DNA from: an uncultured Spartobacteria bacterium
GTDB taxonomy: Bacteria; Verrucomicrobiota; Verrucomicrobiia; Chthoniobacterales; Chthoniobacteraceae
Assembly: GCA_903882875.1 (NCBI GenBank)
Contig: CAIRYQ010000029.1
Coordinates: 1-45,846, forward strand
Reading direction: 5' to 3'
DNA: 45,846 bases
Shown here: piece by piece, positions 7,644 to 16,443 of the stretch
Layout of the letters: each line of letters starts with the position of its first letter
Position numbering within the stretch: the stretch's first letter is position 1
The notes under the pieces: generated by a model
What the model was told of the DNA's origin: nothing
Databases searched by the model: none
The model's input: the letters and a program-made list of their open reading frames with translations, nothing else
Translations under genes and position numbers: made by a program

Positions 7644-10427
7644 ATGCCATTCATCAACTTTTCTCCCTTTTCTTGGAAGCAGTTCTCAGCAAACGCCCTG
7701 TCGGGCTTTCTATTACTCTTTGTTCCCTGCCTGACGATCCGGGCTGCCGACATCCAGAAAAAAACCGCCTCACTTACGAAAGGCGCGGCTGCACGGGCGG
7801 AGAGAAATGCGAAGCCACAACCGCCGCACGCGCCTGAGTCAAAAGCACCCGAGCCCTCGCCGTGGGCCGCATGGGTCGAGCAGGACTTTCCATTTTTCTC
7901 CTCGATCCTCGATGCGCGCCGCCCCGGAATGTGCGCGAACAACCTCACGCCACGCGGCCTCGTTCTGAATCTCGGACGCGAATGCTGGGTGTGCTTCGAC
8001 ACCGATCTCCTCCGCGTCGCCGCCGTCTGGCGCGGGCTGGGCGTCACGCCGAGGGCCCTCGCGCCCGGCTCGTATCACGACTCCGGGCGAAAGACGCCAG
8101 GCGGACAGTTCCCCGCGCCGGAGCCGGACGGGAAGCTGTGGTTTGGAAACGGAATCTATCCCGGCTGGCAGATCGCGGGGCATCTCGCACTGAAGGATCC
8201 GCGCGAGCCTGCGCCAAGCCCCGAGGAAGTCGGCCGCGGCCCTCTGCCGTCGGCGATGGGAAAATTCAAAGCGGTGCGCCATGTGAAAGGCGGCGTGGTG
8301 CTCGAATACACCGCACACGGTGCGGACGTGCGCGAGTGGACGACGATTTCGGATCATGCCGGACAGCCCGTGATTGAGCGGCATGTCGAGGTCGGGCCTT
8401 CCGCGAAACCGCTGCTCATTTTGATCGGACCGAAAGGCAGCGGCGCAGTCGAAGAAACGGTCGCTTCCATTTCAGTCGGTACGCCGATGGGACATCGCAC
8501 GGCGGAAGTGCAGGAGGATACCGCGATGTGGATCGTCCGTGTGCCGGAGCACGACAGGCCCGTGAATTTCTGCATCGCACTCTCGGACACTGCGAGCGCA
8601 CCCGTGATCGCCCCGCGCGGGATTCCCGGCGAAGTGCCGCGACAGCGGTGGTCGCAGGAAGTCGTCACGCATGTGAAGCCCTCGACCGCGAAGGACGCTT
8701 ACGTGGTGGACGACATCGCGCTGCCGCTCGAAAACCCGTGGCGGCGCGACGTGCGTCTCGGTGACATCCAATTCCTGCCGGACGGCACGGGCGTCGGCGT
8801 GACGATTGACGGCGACGTCTGGATGATCCGCGGGCTGCACGAGCCAGGCGGCACCGTGCGCTGGAGCCGCTATGCCTCCGGCCTGCATGAGCCGATGTCG
8901 CTCGCGATCCGCAACGGCGAGATTTTTGTGTTCGACCGCAACGGCATCTGGCGGCTGCGCGATCCGAAGGACACGGGCGAGGCCGAGGTGCATGAGCTGT
9001 TCTCGAATGCGTTCGCGCAGACCGCGGACATGCGCGAATTCCCGAACGGCATCCGGCTCGCGCCCGACGGCGAATTTGTGATCGCGAAGGGCGGCCAGCA
9101 GAACACCACGCTCGGCAAGCACAACGGCAGCGTGCTCCGCATCTCCGCCGACGGCAGCAAGGCCACCGTGCTCGGCTGGGGCTTCCGCCAGCCGAACATC
9201 GGCGTGAACGTCCGCACAGGGCTCGTCACCGCGTGCGATCAGGAGGGGCAGTACGTGCCGACCACGCCGCTCTACATTTTGGAAAAGAACGAGTATCACG
9301 GCTTCCTCAGCGAGCTGGAGCCGCACGAAAAATATCCCGCACCGATCGCCGATCCGCTCACATGGATTCCTCATGCGGTGAATGCGTCCGGCATTTCGCA
9401 GGTGTGGCTTTTCGACGCGAAGATGGGCGCGCTCGACAATTCGATGATCCACATCGGCTTCAATCGCCCGGAGATTTTCCGCGTGATGATGAACAACCGC
9501 TCGCCAAAGCCGCAGGCCGCGGTGACGAGCATCACGAGCGCATTCGACTTTCCGCTGCTGAACGGATCGGTGAACACCGTGGACGGGCAGCTCTACGTCA
9601 CGGGCTTCCAGATCACGGGATGGGGGACGACAGCCACGCGCATCAGCGGGCTGGCGCGCGTCCGCCACACCGGCGCGCCGTGTGTGCTGCCGCGCGCGGT
9701 CATCGCGACGCAGAAGGGCGTGCTGCTCCGCTTCGACGTGCCGCTCAATGAGAAGACGGCGACCAATCCCGCGAACTTTTCGCTCGCGACGAACCACTAC
9801 GTCCGCGCGCATACGTACGGCTCCGCGCTTTACAAGGCGGATGGCACGCCGGGCCAGGACAACATCACGGCGAGCAGCGCGTATCTCTCGCTGGACCGGC
9901 GGAGCGTCTTCATCGGCGTGCCGGGCATCAGGCCCGTGCAGCAGCTCCGCGTCGGCTGGTCGCTCGCGACGGAATCCGGCCAGACGTTTGAGGGGAATGC
10001 CTACACGACGCCGTACACGCTGACGAAATGCGACGCGGATCGCGAGGGATTCGGGAACATCACCGTGGATCTCACCCCGCACGCACCGGCGGTTCAGAAC
10101 CCCGCGCCATCGAATCCCGAAGAAGGGCGGCGCGTCGCGCAGATGTTCGGTTGCGTCGCCTGCCACTCGCAGGAGGGCACGGACATGGCTCATGTGGGAC
10201 CGACGTGGAAGGGACTCTTCGGCAGCGGACGCGATTTTTTCACGAAGGACAAGAAGAAGGGGCGCACCATCGCGGACGCCGCCTACCTCCGTGAATCCAT
10301 CCTCGATCCGTCCGCGAAGATTGTCGCCGGCTACGAGCGCGGCGAATACGCGATGCCGAGCTACGCCGGGGCGCTTACCGCCTCGCAGGTCGAGTCGCTG
10401 ATCCTGTTCATCCAGACGCTGAAGTAG
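7644..10427 (+). CDS. DUF6797-type exported protein with C-terminal cytochrome c domain
   Basis: This 927-residue exported protein belongs to a PVC family that couples a DUF6797-like N-terminal region and a propeller-like middle to a cytochrome c domain. A signal peptide is visible (hydrophobic ALSGFLLLFVPCLTI, cleavage likely after IRAA). The N-terminal ~250 residues carry the family pattern around LTPRGLVLNLGRECWVCFDTD. A propeller region follows (FLPDGTGVGVTIDGDVWMI and later LAPDGEFVIAKGG). The haem site CVACH is at residues 837-841 in FGCVACHSQEGTDMAHVGP, and a Met in EYAMPSYAG is a likely distal ligand. It probably takes part in periplasmic electron transfer linked to sugar or polymer oxidation. 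It converges on the receiver gene at 10440 with a 12-base gap. Confidence 0.85.
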   Translation: MPFINFSPFSWKQFSANALSGFLLLFVPCLTIRAADIQKKTASLTKGAAARAERNAKPQPPHAPESKAPEPSPWAAWVEQDFPFFSSILDARRPGMCANNLTPRGLVLNLGRECWVCFDTDLLRVAAVWRGLGVTPRALAPGSYHDSGRKTPGGQFPAPEPDGKLWFGNGIYPGWQIAGHLALKDPREPAPSPEEVGRGPLPSAMGKFKAVRHVKGGVVLEYTAHGADVREWTTISDHAGQPVIERHVEVGPSAKPLLILIGPKGSGAVEETVASISVGTPMGHRTAEVQEDTAMWIVRVPEHDRPVNFCIALSDTASAPVIAPRGIPGEVPRQRWSQEVVTHVKPSTAKDAYVVDDIALPLENPWRRDVRLGDIQFLPDGTGVGVTIDGDVWMIRGLHEPGGTVRWSRYASGLHEPMSLAIRNGEIFVFDRNGIWRLRDPKDTGEAEVHELFSNAFAQTADMREFPNGIRLAPDGEFVIAKGGQQNTTLGKHNGSVLRISADGSKATVLGWGFRQPNIGVNVRTGLVTACDQEGQYVPTTPLYILEKNEYHGFLSELEPHEKYPAPIADPLTWIPHAVNASGISQVWLFDAKMGALDNSMIHIGFNRPEIFRVMMNNRSPKPQAAVTSITSAFDFPLLNGSVNTVDGQLYVTGFQITGWGTTATRISGLARVRHTGAPCVLPRAVIATQKGVLLRFDVPLNEKTATNPANFSLATNHYVRAHTYGSALYKADGTPGQDNITASSAYLSLDRRSVFIGVPGIRPVQQLRVGWSLATESGQTFEGNAYTTPYTLTKCDADREGFGNITVDLTPHAPAVQNPAPSNPEEGRRVAQMFGCVACHSQEGTDMAHVGPTWKGLFGSGRDFFTKDKKKGRTIADAAYLRESILDPSAKIVAGYERGEYAMPSYAGALTASQVESLILFIQTLK

Positions 10428-10439
10428 CGCAGGGGCGGA

Positions 10440-10880
10440 TCAGAAGTGCCGAGGAAGCCTGGCGATCGTGATCCAGAAATGGTTGATCGCCTGGACGACC
10501 TTTACCATCTCATCGAGATCCGCGGGCTTGGTCACAAAGCAGTTTGCCCCAAGCTCGTAGGAACGCCGGATGTCCTCCTCGGCCTCGGAACTCGTGAGGA
10601 TCACGATGGGGATCAGGCGCAAATCCTCGTCGCAACGGATCTCCTCAAGAACCTCGCAGCCGTTCTTCCGGGGCATGTTGATGTCGAGCAGGATCAGATC
10701 AGGCCTTCTGGCATTCGCAAATTTTCCGGAGTGCCGGAGAAACTCGATCGCCTCGATTCCGTCGCGCACGACGCTGACGTGGCTGGCAAACTCCGCAGCC
10801 TTGAGCGCCTCCTTCGTGAGCACGACATCGCCAATGTTGTCGTCCACGAGGAGGATTTCGACGGTGCGCTGTTGTGCCAT
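10440..10880 (-). CDS. Single-domain response regulator, Rcp1-like
   Basis: This is a stand-alone receiver of 146 residues with no output domain. Acidic pocket residues are Asp13-Asp14 (LLVDDNIGD), the phosphoacceptor is Asp66 (LILLDINMPRKNG), the conserved Thr is in VILTSS and Lys118 in FVTKPADL. The extended loop and NIGDVVLTKEAL start are typical of Rcp1-type regulators that pair with phytochrome-like or PAS kinases. An upstream ATG at 10901 overlaps the kinase stop as ATGA, but GGAGG lies about 10 bases before the ATG at 10880, which I prefer. It is last in the four-gene signalling run and is presumably the phosphorylation target of the kinase before it. Confidence 0.87.
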   Translation of the reverse strand: MAQQRTVEILLVDDNIGDVVLTKEALKAAEFASHVSVVRDGIEAIEFLRHSGKFANARRPDLILLDINMPRKNGCEVLEEIRCDEDLRLIPIVILTSSEAEEDIRRSYELGANCFVTKPADLDEMVKVVQAINHFWITIARLPRHF

Positions 10881-10897
10881 GACCATGATGCCTCCGT

Positions 10898-12004
10898 TCA
10901 CCCGAGGCCGTCGGGCTTCTTATCAGGAATCGTAAAGAAAAATGTGGAGCCGCGCCCCGGCTCGGATTCGATCCAGATTCGCCCACCGTGGCGTTCGACG
11001 ATTTTTTTGCAGACGGCGAGGCCGATGCCTGTGCCAGGAAGCTCCTCTCTCGTCTGGAGGCGTTGGAAGATTCCGAAGATGCGATCGAAGAACTGCGGCT
11101 CGATGCCCATGCCGTTGTCGCTCACTGAAAACTCCCACTCGCCCGCCCTGCGCACCGCGCTGATGTGGATGCGGACGGGCTCAACTCCCCGGAACTTGAG
11201 CGCATTGTCCATAAGGTTCTGAAAAAGTTGTGCGATCTGGACGTTGTCCGCGACGATCTCTGGGAGGCTATCGCATGTGATCGTGGCGTTCGATTCGGCG
11301 ATGACGAGCTGGAGGTTCTCGCACACGTCGCGGAAAACTTTTGCGCAGTCCAATGGCGCCAGAGGCCGTGCACGGGTCTGCACGCGGGAAAGTGAAAGGA
11401 GATCCTGAATGAGCGCCTGCATCCGCTTTGCGCCGTCCACCGCGAAGTGGATGAATTTTTTCCCGTCCTCGTCGAGCACGCGCTCGTATCGTTTCTCGAG
11501 GAGCTGAAGGAAGCTCGCGACCATGCGGAGCGGCTCCTGGAGGTCGTGCGAGGCGACGTAGGCAAATTGCGAAAGCTCGTCGTTCGAGCGCATCAGCTCG
11601 GTGGCCGTCGCCTTCAGTAAGTCCTCAGCGCGCTTGCGCTCCGTGATGTCGCGCGCGATGGCGTAAATCAGGTTTGTCTGGAAGTCCGCGTGCGCCTGCC
11701 AGAGCAGCCATTTGTAGGAGCCGTCCTTGCAGCGGTAGCGGTTTTCAAACGAGATCGTGTCCATGCCTACCTTCAGCCGCGCGGCTTCCGCGAGCGTGGC
11801 GTCGCGGTCGTCCGGGTGGACGAATTCCACATACGGCACGGCGCACAGCTCCCCGGTGGTGAAGCCGAGGGTCGCCTGCCATGCTGCGTTCAGTTGCTTG
11901 AACCACCCGTTCATGTCCGCGATGCAGAGCATGTCTATGGACATCTCGAAAAACTTCACCAGCTCCTGCCGGTGCTCTCCCGCAGCGTGGGGCGTTTCTT
12001 GCAT
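10898..12004 (-). CDS. PAS-domain sensor histidine kinase
   Basis: This 368-residue cytosolic kinase has no membrane segment. A PAS domain spans ~17-122 (FFEMSIDMLCIADMNGWF through YAIARDITERKRAE), followed by a HisKA-type dimerisation domain with His153 in YVASHDLQEPLRMV. The ATPase domain shows the N box at QNLMDNALKF (261-271), G1 at SDNGMGIEP (295-303) and G2 at PGTGIGLAVCKK (323-334). The HDLQEPL phosphoacceptor box is the bacteriophytochrome/Rcp-associated type, matching the Rcp1-like receiver encoded next. I chose the ATG at 12004 because an earlier ATG at 12046 would overlap the upstream receiver gene by 28 bases. Confidence 0.88.
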   Translation of the reverse strand: MQETPHAAGEHRQELVKFFEMSIDMLCIADMNGWFKQLNAAWQATLGFTTGELCAVPYVEFVHPDDRDATLAEAARLKVGMDTISFENRYRCKDGSYKWLLWQAHADFQTNLIYAIARDITERKRAEDLLKATATELMRSNDELSQFAYVASHDLQEPLRMVASFLQLLEKRYERVLDEDGKKFIHFAVDGAKRMQALIQDLLSLSRVQTRARPLAPLDCAKVFRDVCENLQLVIAESNATITCDSLPEIVADNVQIAQLFQNLMDNALKFRGVEPVRIHISAVRRAGEWEFSVSDNGMGIEPQFFDRIFGIFQRLQTREELPGTGIGLAVCKKIVERHGGRIWIESEPGRGSTFFFTIPDKKPDGLG

Positions 12005-12018
12005 CGGCTCCGCGCCCG

Positions 12019-12384
12019 TCAGCAGCCGAGGTGGCGCCGGATGCACTCGTCCACCTGATCACGGCTGACGGGCTTCGCGAGGAATTCGCAGCCGCCGATC
12101 TGGCTGCCACTCCTGGCCTCGTCCTTCGAGACGATGGCGGTGAGAAAGACGATGGGGACGTTTTTCAGCGTCGGCTCCTCGCGCATCTGCGCAGCGATCG
12201 TACCGCCGTCGGCGTCGGGCATGATCACGTCGAGGAAAATCATGTCCGGCTTGAATTCCTTCGCGGCCTGCACGGCCTTGAGTGCGTTGTTTTCCTCTCG
12301 GATTTCGTACGAGGGCAATGTGAGGCGGAGCAGGCGCGTGAAGCCCGACTCGTCGTCAACTAACAGTATCCGTTTCTTGCTCAT
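12019..12384 (-). CDS. Single-domain response regulator (CheY-like)
   Basis: This is a receiver-only protein of 121 residues. Acidic residues Asp10-Asp11 are in RILLVDDESGF, phosphoacceptor Asp52 in MIFLDVIMPDADGG, and Lys104 in EFLAKPVSRDQ. No DNA-binding or enzymatic output is present, so the output is through protein interaction or phosphorelay. Its ATG overlaps the stop codon of the upstream hybrid kinase as ATGA, so translation is probably coupled. An open extension to 12516 lies inside the kinase gene and is not used. The product is the natural phosphate acceptor of the kinase encoded by the preceding gene. Confidence 0.88.
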   Translation of the reverse strand: MSKKRILLVDDESGFTRLLRLTLPSYEIREENNALKAVQAAKEFKPDMIFLDVIMPDADGGTIAAQMREEPTLKNVPIVFLTAIVSKDEARSGSQIGGCEFLAKPVSRDQVDECIRRHLGC

Positions 12385-14357
12385 GGTCGTTCCTTCCGGG
12401 CGTTGTCGCCCTGTTTGATTGCTTTCAATGTGACGGAGGCAATTACGCCCCCTTCGGGATGGTTTTCGATGCTTATTTTTCCGCGGTGGAGATCGATGAT
12501 TTTTTGCGTCACGCAAAGGCCGAGACCCGTGCCCTTGCCGGTGCTCTTCGTGGTGAAGAACGGCTCGAAAATCCTGCCGAGCTTTTCCGGCGGAACGCCT
12601 GTGCCCGTGTCTCGAATCTCCGCCGTGACCACCGCTTCGCCGGGCCGGAAGCGGATGCCGCTGCGGTCTCCCGAATCATGCCGCGGGCTCTCTGCCGCGC
12701 TCATCATCCGTTCCCTGGTCGTCACGGTGAGCTTCCCGCCGTGGGGCATCGCATGGCATGCGTTTGTGATGAGGTTCACGAACACCTGCTCGATTTTCGT
12801 CGCATCCACAAACACCTCCGGCAAACGATCGGCAAGGTGCGTGACGATTTGGATGCCCGCCTTTGTGATATCGTGGCGGACAAAACGGATCGCCTTTTCG
12901 AGCAACGCATTCAACGACCGCGGCTGCATGCCGAGTTCGCGCGGCGAGGCAAAGTCGAGCAAATCCTGGACGACTCCATTTGCGCGCTGCACCGCGTCGA
13001 GCATCTCCTGAATCACCGCGCGCATCTGAGGATCCGCGGCGAGCGGCGAATCGCTGAGAAACTGGGATCCGATCAGGATGACCTGAAGCGGATTTTTCAC
13101 CTCGTGCGCCACGCCCGCTGCGAGCTGTCCGCTCGAGTGGAGCTTCTCCGCCTGCATGAGCTGCGCCTGCGCCGCCCGCAGATCCTCGTCGGCGCGCTTC
13201 TTCTCGGTGATGTCCGACATGAGCCCGTCGTACGCCACGATGCGTCCCGACGCGTTGCGGCGGGGCACATGCTTGTTGCGGATCCAGCGGATCTCGCCGT
13301 CCTTGCGCACGAGGCGGTGCTCGACCTCGAACGGCGTGTCGTCCTTCACCGCTGAGAGGACCATATTCACCACCGCGTCGCGATCTTCGGGAAAAATGAT
13401 CCGGTGCCAGAGCATCGCATCCTTCTCGAATTCCTCGGGCGAATATCCCGTGACCGCGAGGCATCCCGCGCCGTGCTGCGTGGAGACCACCCTGCCTTTG
13501 TCTAGCACGACCGAGTACACATAGTCCTTCACCGAATCCAGCAGCCGCACGTATCGCTCCTCGCTGCTGCGAAGCGCGATTTCCGCCGTCTTCAGCTCCG
13601 TGATGTCGCGCGACACGCCGATCGTGCCGATGATTTCGCCGGCCTCGTTTTTCAGCGGCATCTTCGTCGTCAGCGCCCACGTCGTGTGGCCGTCGGGAAA
13701 AGTTTCCTTCTCCATTTTTCCGACGATCGGCCTGCCCGTGCGCAGCACATCGTCCTCGTCGGCGCGCGCCTGCACCGCATGTTCGGCGGAGAAAAAATCC
13801 GCATCCGTCTTGCCCAGCACCTGCCGCGGATCGTCGAATCCGTACAGCCGCGCGAGCGAGGGGTTCACCTGGATGAACTCGCCGGCGCGATTCTTGAAAT
13901 ACACGCGGTCGGGGATGTTCTCGAGCAGCGCATCCAGCCGCCGCCGGTGCTCGGCGAGATCGCGCGCCATGCGCGTGCGCTCGATGGCCTGGCGGATCCT
14001 CCGCATGAGGAGCCGCCCATCCGACCTGCCCTTGGTGATGTAATCCTGCGCGCCGAGCTGCATCGCCTTCACAGCGACATCGTCGTCATCCATCCCGGTC
14101 TGCACGATGATCGGCACGCGCGACACATGCTCCTGCAGCCGATCGAGCGCCTCGGTGCCGCGCGCGTCGGGCAGCGTCAGGTCGAGCAGCACCACATCGA
14201 AGCCGCCGGCATTCAGCCGCTTCGCAGCCTCGGAGATCCGCGAGGCCGTCTCGATGACCACGCGCCCCTCGGATTCCTCCGCCAGGAGGATTTTCAACAG
14301 CGCGACATCACCGGGATTGTCCTCGACAAGCAGAACATGGATGGGGGTGCCGCTCAT
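12381..14357 (-). CDS. Hybrid sensor kinase: receiver-PAS-PAS-HisKA-HATPase
   Basis: This 658-residue soluble kinase begins with a receiver domain (Asp13-Asp14 region in VLLVEDNPGD, phosphoacceptor Asp59 in VVLLDLTLPDARG). PAS 1 follows at ~140-255 (ENIPDRVYFKNRAGEF through SRDITELKTAE) and PAS 2 at ~268-390 (ending in MSDITEKKRADEDL). The HisKA box has His418 (LAAGVAHEVKNPL), a NtrB-like AHEVKNPL signature. The ATPase domain shows the N box NLITNACHAM (528-537), DTGTGVPPEKLGRIFEPFF and GKGTGLGL. An N-terminal receiver suggests the kinase is itself controlled by another phosphodonor. It is first in a run of four minus-strand signalling genes and overlaps the next by four bases. Confidence 0.88.
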   Translation of the reverse strand: MSGTPIHVLLVEDNPGDVALLKILLAEESEGRVVIETASRISEAAKRLNAGGFDVVLLDLTLPDARGTEALDRLQEHVSRVPIIVQTGMDDDDVAVKAMQLGAQDYITKGRSDGRLLMRRIRQAIERTRMARDLAEHRRRLDALLENIPDRVYFKNRAGEFIQVNPSLARLYGFDDPRQVLGKTDADFFSAEHAVQARADEDDVLRTGRPIVGKMEKETFPDGHTTWALTTKMPLKNEAGEIIGTIGVSRDITELKTAEIALRSSEERYVRLLDSVKDYVYSVVLDKGRVVSTQHGAGCLAVTGYSPEEFEKDAMLWHRIIFPEDRDAVVNMVLSAVKDDTPFEVEHRLVRKDGEIRWIRNKHVPRRNASGRIVAYDGLMSDITEKKRADEDLRAAQAQLMQAEKLHSSGQLAAGVAHEVKNPLQVILIGSQFLSDSPLAADPQMRAVIQEMLDAVQRANGVVQDLLDFASPRELGMQPRSLNALLEKAIRFVRHDITKAGIQIVTHLADRLPEVFVDATKIEQVFVNLITNACHAMPHGGKLTVTTRERMMSAAESPRHDSGDRSGIRFRPGEAVVTAEIRDTGTGVPPEKLGRIFEPFFTTKSTGKGTGLGLCVTQKIIDLHRGKISIENHPEGGVIASVTLKAIKQGDNARKERP

Positions 14358-14517
14358 GATTCGGTGAAGTGTGGCGGAAAAATCCCGCAGTTCTAAAAAA
14401 TGGGGAGCCCGCTGAATGGTTCGCTGCCCGCATCATTTCCCACGCGCGGTTTGCAGCAAGACAAAACGGCACCTTCCGAAAACTCCCCTCCTTTCGCAAA
14501 ACCGCCGCGTGCGGATG

Positions 14518-14805
14518 CTAGAAAACTTCCGCGTCGTCCGGCAGCCCGGAATCATGCCGGATGCTGTCGAGCCGCTTCTTCGCGCCACGCTCCGTCGCCG
14601 GGCCGCTGATCACATGCGTCACCGCATCCACGATCGCCGGGAGCGCGAGCAGCGCGCCGATGCCGAGCAGGGAAAACGCGGTTGCCTTCTGCGCGCCGCG
14701 GCTCATTTTCCCGCCGAGCAGCAGGCCGAGGCCGCAGCCCACCGCAGTTTGCGTGACTGCGAGAAGCGAAGTGTTCAGGACGTCGGATTGCTTGGCGGTT
14801 TCCAT
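14518..14805 (-). CDS. Small membrane protein of unknown function
   Basis: A 95-residue protein starting METAKQSDVLNTSLLAV. I chose this ATG over one 60 bases upstream because the extra residues lie in the spacer ahead of the divergent gene. Two hydrophobic stretches are visible: AVTQTAVGCGLGLLLGG and a stronger one in AFSLLGIGALLALPAIV. A basic KMSRGAQKA loop lies between them, and a polar, acidic-ended tail (DDAEVF) closes the protein. I do not recognise the family. It is separated from the signalling run by ~150 bases and is divergent from the mannose-1-phosphate guanylyltransferase gene. Confidence 0.6.
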   Translation of the reverse strand: METAKQSDVLNTSLLAVTQTAVGCGLGLLLGGKMSRGAQKATAFSLLGIGALLALPAIVDAVTHVISGPATERGAKKRLDSIRHDSGLPDDAEVF

Positions 14806-14941
14806 GTGGCTCGTGCGAAACATGCGGAATATTGCCAGCCTGTAAAGCACCGACTGGGCCAGCACCGCGCGAAGATGCGAATGAAAGGCGCCTCAGATCT
14901 CCCTAGTGAAACGGAGCGTGTTCCGCTAGGACATCCATCCG

Positions 14942-16018
14942 ATGTCGTCCCCTTCACTCTACGTCCTGATCCTCGCAGGTGGCAGCGGCGAGCGGTTCTG
15001 GCCGCTCAGCCGCAAGTCCCGCCCGAAGCAGCTCCTCTCGCTTTTCGGAGGTGAAACGCTGCTCGAAGCCACCCTCTCGCGCCTCGACGGACTAGTGCCC
15101 GCGAAGAACATCCTCATCCTCACGAACGCCGATCAGGAAGCCGGCGTGCGTGCCCTCGCAAAAAATCTCCCTGCGGAAAACATCGTCGCCGAGCCCGCGA
15201 AACGCGACACTGCCGCGGCGATCGCTCTCGGCGTCGGCTGGGTCGCCGCGCGCGACACCGAGGCGACGATGATCGTGCTCCCCGCGGATCATCTGATCAA
15301 GGACACCGCCGGTTTTCAAAAGACGCTCGCCACCGCAGTCGCCGCGGCGAGGCAGACCGGCGAACTCGTCACCATCGGCATCCAGCCCACATGGGCCTGC
15401 CCCGGCTTCGGCTACATCGAATGCGGCGGCGCGATCACGCTCCGCGAAAATTCAGACGGCCCCGCGGTGCATGACGTGATTTCATTCCGCGAAAAGCCGA
15501 ACGCCGAGCGCGCCGAGCAGTTTTTGCGTCAGCGCAATTTCCGCTGGAACGCCGGCATGTTCATCTGGACGATCCCCGCGATCCTCAGCGCGCTCCGCCG
15601 GCACGCACCGGAGCTGGGCTCGTTCGTCACGCGCATCCACTCGGGCGAGGACTTTGCAAAGATGCTCGGCGAGGTGTTCCCCACCCTGCCGAAAATCTCG
15701 ATTGACTACGCCGTGATGGAAAAGGCGGGACGCGTGCTCATGGTCGAAAGCGCGTTCGACTGGGACGACGTGGGGAGCTGGACGGCAGTCGCGAAGTACC
15801 TCGCGGATCAGGGCGCGGGCAATGTCGGCAACAGCGACGTGAGCGCGCTCGATGCGACCGACAGCATTGTCTTCTCCTCGCAGAAACGCCGCGTGGCGCT
15901 GCTCGGCGTGAGCGATCTCATCGTCGTGGACACGCCCGATGCGCTGCTCGTTTGCAACCGGCACGAAGCCGAGCGCATCAAGCACCTCGTCGCGAAAATT
16001 CCGCCGGAGTTGCAATGA
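14942..16018 (+). CDS. manC: Mannose-1-phosphate guanylyltransferase
   Basis: The enzyme makes GDP-mannose from mannose 1-phosphate and GTP for glycan synthesis in the cytosol. The nucleotidyltransferase signature is at residues ~8-28: LILAGGSGERFWPLSRKSRPKQLL. Other family marks are EPAKRDTAAAIALG, the metal site in IVLPADHLI, and FREKPNAERAEQF with RWNAGMFIW. DWDDVGSW near residue 277 is also typical. At 358 residues it is the single-domain form with no C-terminal cupin phosphomannose-isomerase domain. The stop codon overlaps the ruvX start as ATGA, so manC-ruvX-truA are probably co-transcribed. Confidence 0.92.
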   Translation: MSSPSLYVLILAGGSGERFWPLSRKSRPKQLLSLFGGETLLEATLSRLDGLVPAKNILILTNADQEAGVRALAKNLPAENIVAEPAKRDTAAAIALGVGWVAARDTEATMIVLPADHLIKDTAGFQKTLATAVAAARQTGELVTIGIQPTWACPGFGYIECGGAITLRENSDGPAVHDVISFREKPNAERAEQFLRQRNFRWNAGMFIWTIPAILSALRRHAPELGSFVTRIHSGEDFAKMLGEVFPTLPKISIDYAVMEKAGRVLMVESAFDWDDVGSWTAVAKYLADQGAGNVGNSDVSALDATDSIVFSSQKRRVALLGVSDLIVVDTPDALLVCNRHEAERIKHLVAKIPPELQ

Positions 16019-16437
16019 GGCGCGCGCTCGGCATTGATCTCGGCGAGGCGCGCATCGGCGTCGCCGTCTCCGACGAACTCGGAATGCTCGCGCATCCCGT
16101 CGAGACGATCGTGGTGAAGGACACCGCCGATCCGCTCGGGCGCGTCGCGCAGATCGCGAAAGACAAAGACGTGAGCCACATCATCATCGGCCTGCCGAAG
16201 AACATGGACGGCACCACCGGTGCAGCCGCGGAGAAGACGCGCGCATTTGCCGACAAGCTCCGCGAAAAAGTGAACTGCATCGTGAAGCTGCTGGACGAGC
16301 GCCTCACGACCGTCGCCGCGCAACGCTACCTGCACGACGCCGGACGCAACGTGAAGCAAAGCCGCGCCGTGATCGATCAGGTCGCCGCGCAAATCATTTT
16401 GCAGGGCTGGCTCGACTCGCAGGCGATGCTGGGGTGA
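16015..16437 (+). CDS. ruvX: Putative Holliday junction resolvase / pre-16S rRNA nuclease YqgF
   Basis: This 140-residue RNase H-fold protein of the YqgF/RuvX family is implicated in 16S rRNA 5'-end processing and Holliday-junction resolution. The N-terminal strand ALGIDLGEARIGVAVSD supplies the first catalytic Asp (Asp7). HIIIGLPKNMDGTTG holds the family loop and VKLLDERLTTVAAQ the conserved Glu; a final acidic residue is in RAVIDQVAA. I chose the ATG at 16015, which overlaps the manC stop; an earlier in-frame start lies inside manC. truA follows after six bases. Confidence 0.9.
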   Translation: MRRALGIDLGEARIGVAVSDELGMLAHPVETIVVKDTADPLGRVAQIAKDKDVSHIIIGLPKNMDGTTGAAAEKTRAFADKLREKVNCIVKLLDERLTTVAAQRYLHDAGRNVKQSRAVIDQVAAQIILQGWLDSQAMLG

Positions 16438-16443
16438 CGCCGC

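Noticed and set aside
8472-10193. Minus-strand open frame of 573 codons opposite the DUF6797 gene
   Set aside because: Low-information Arg/His/Glu-rich shadow of the cytochrome gene.
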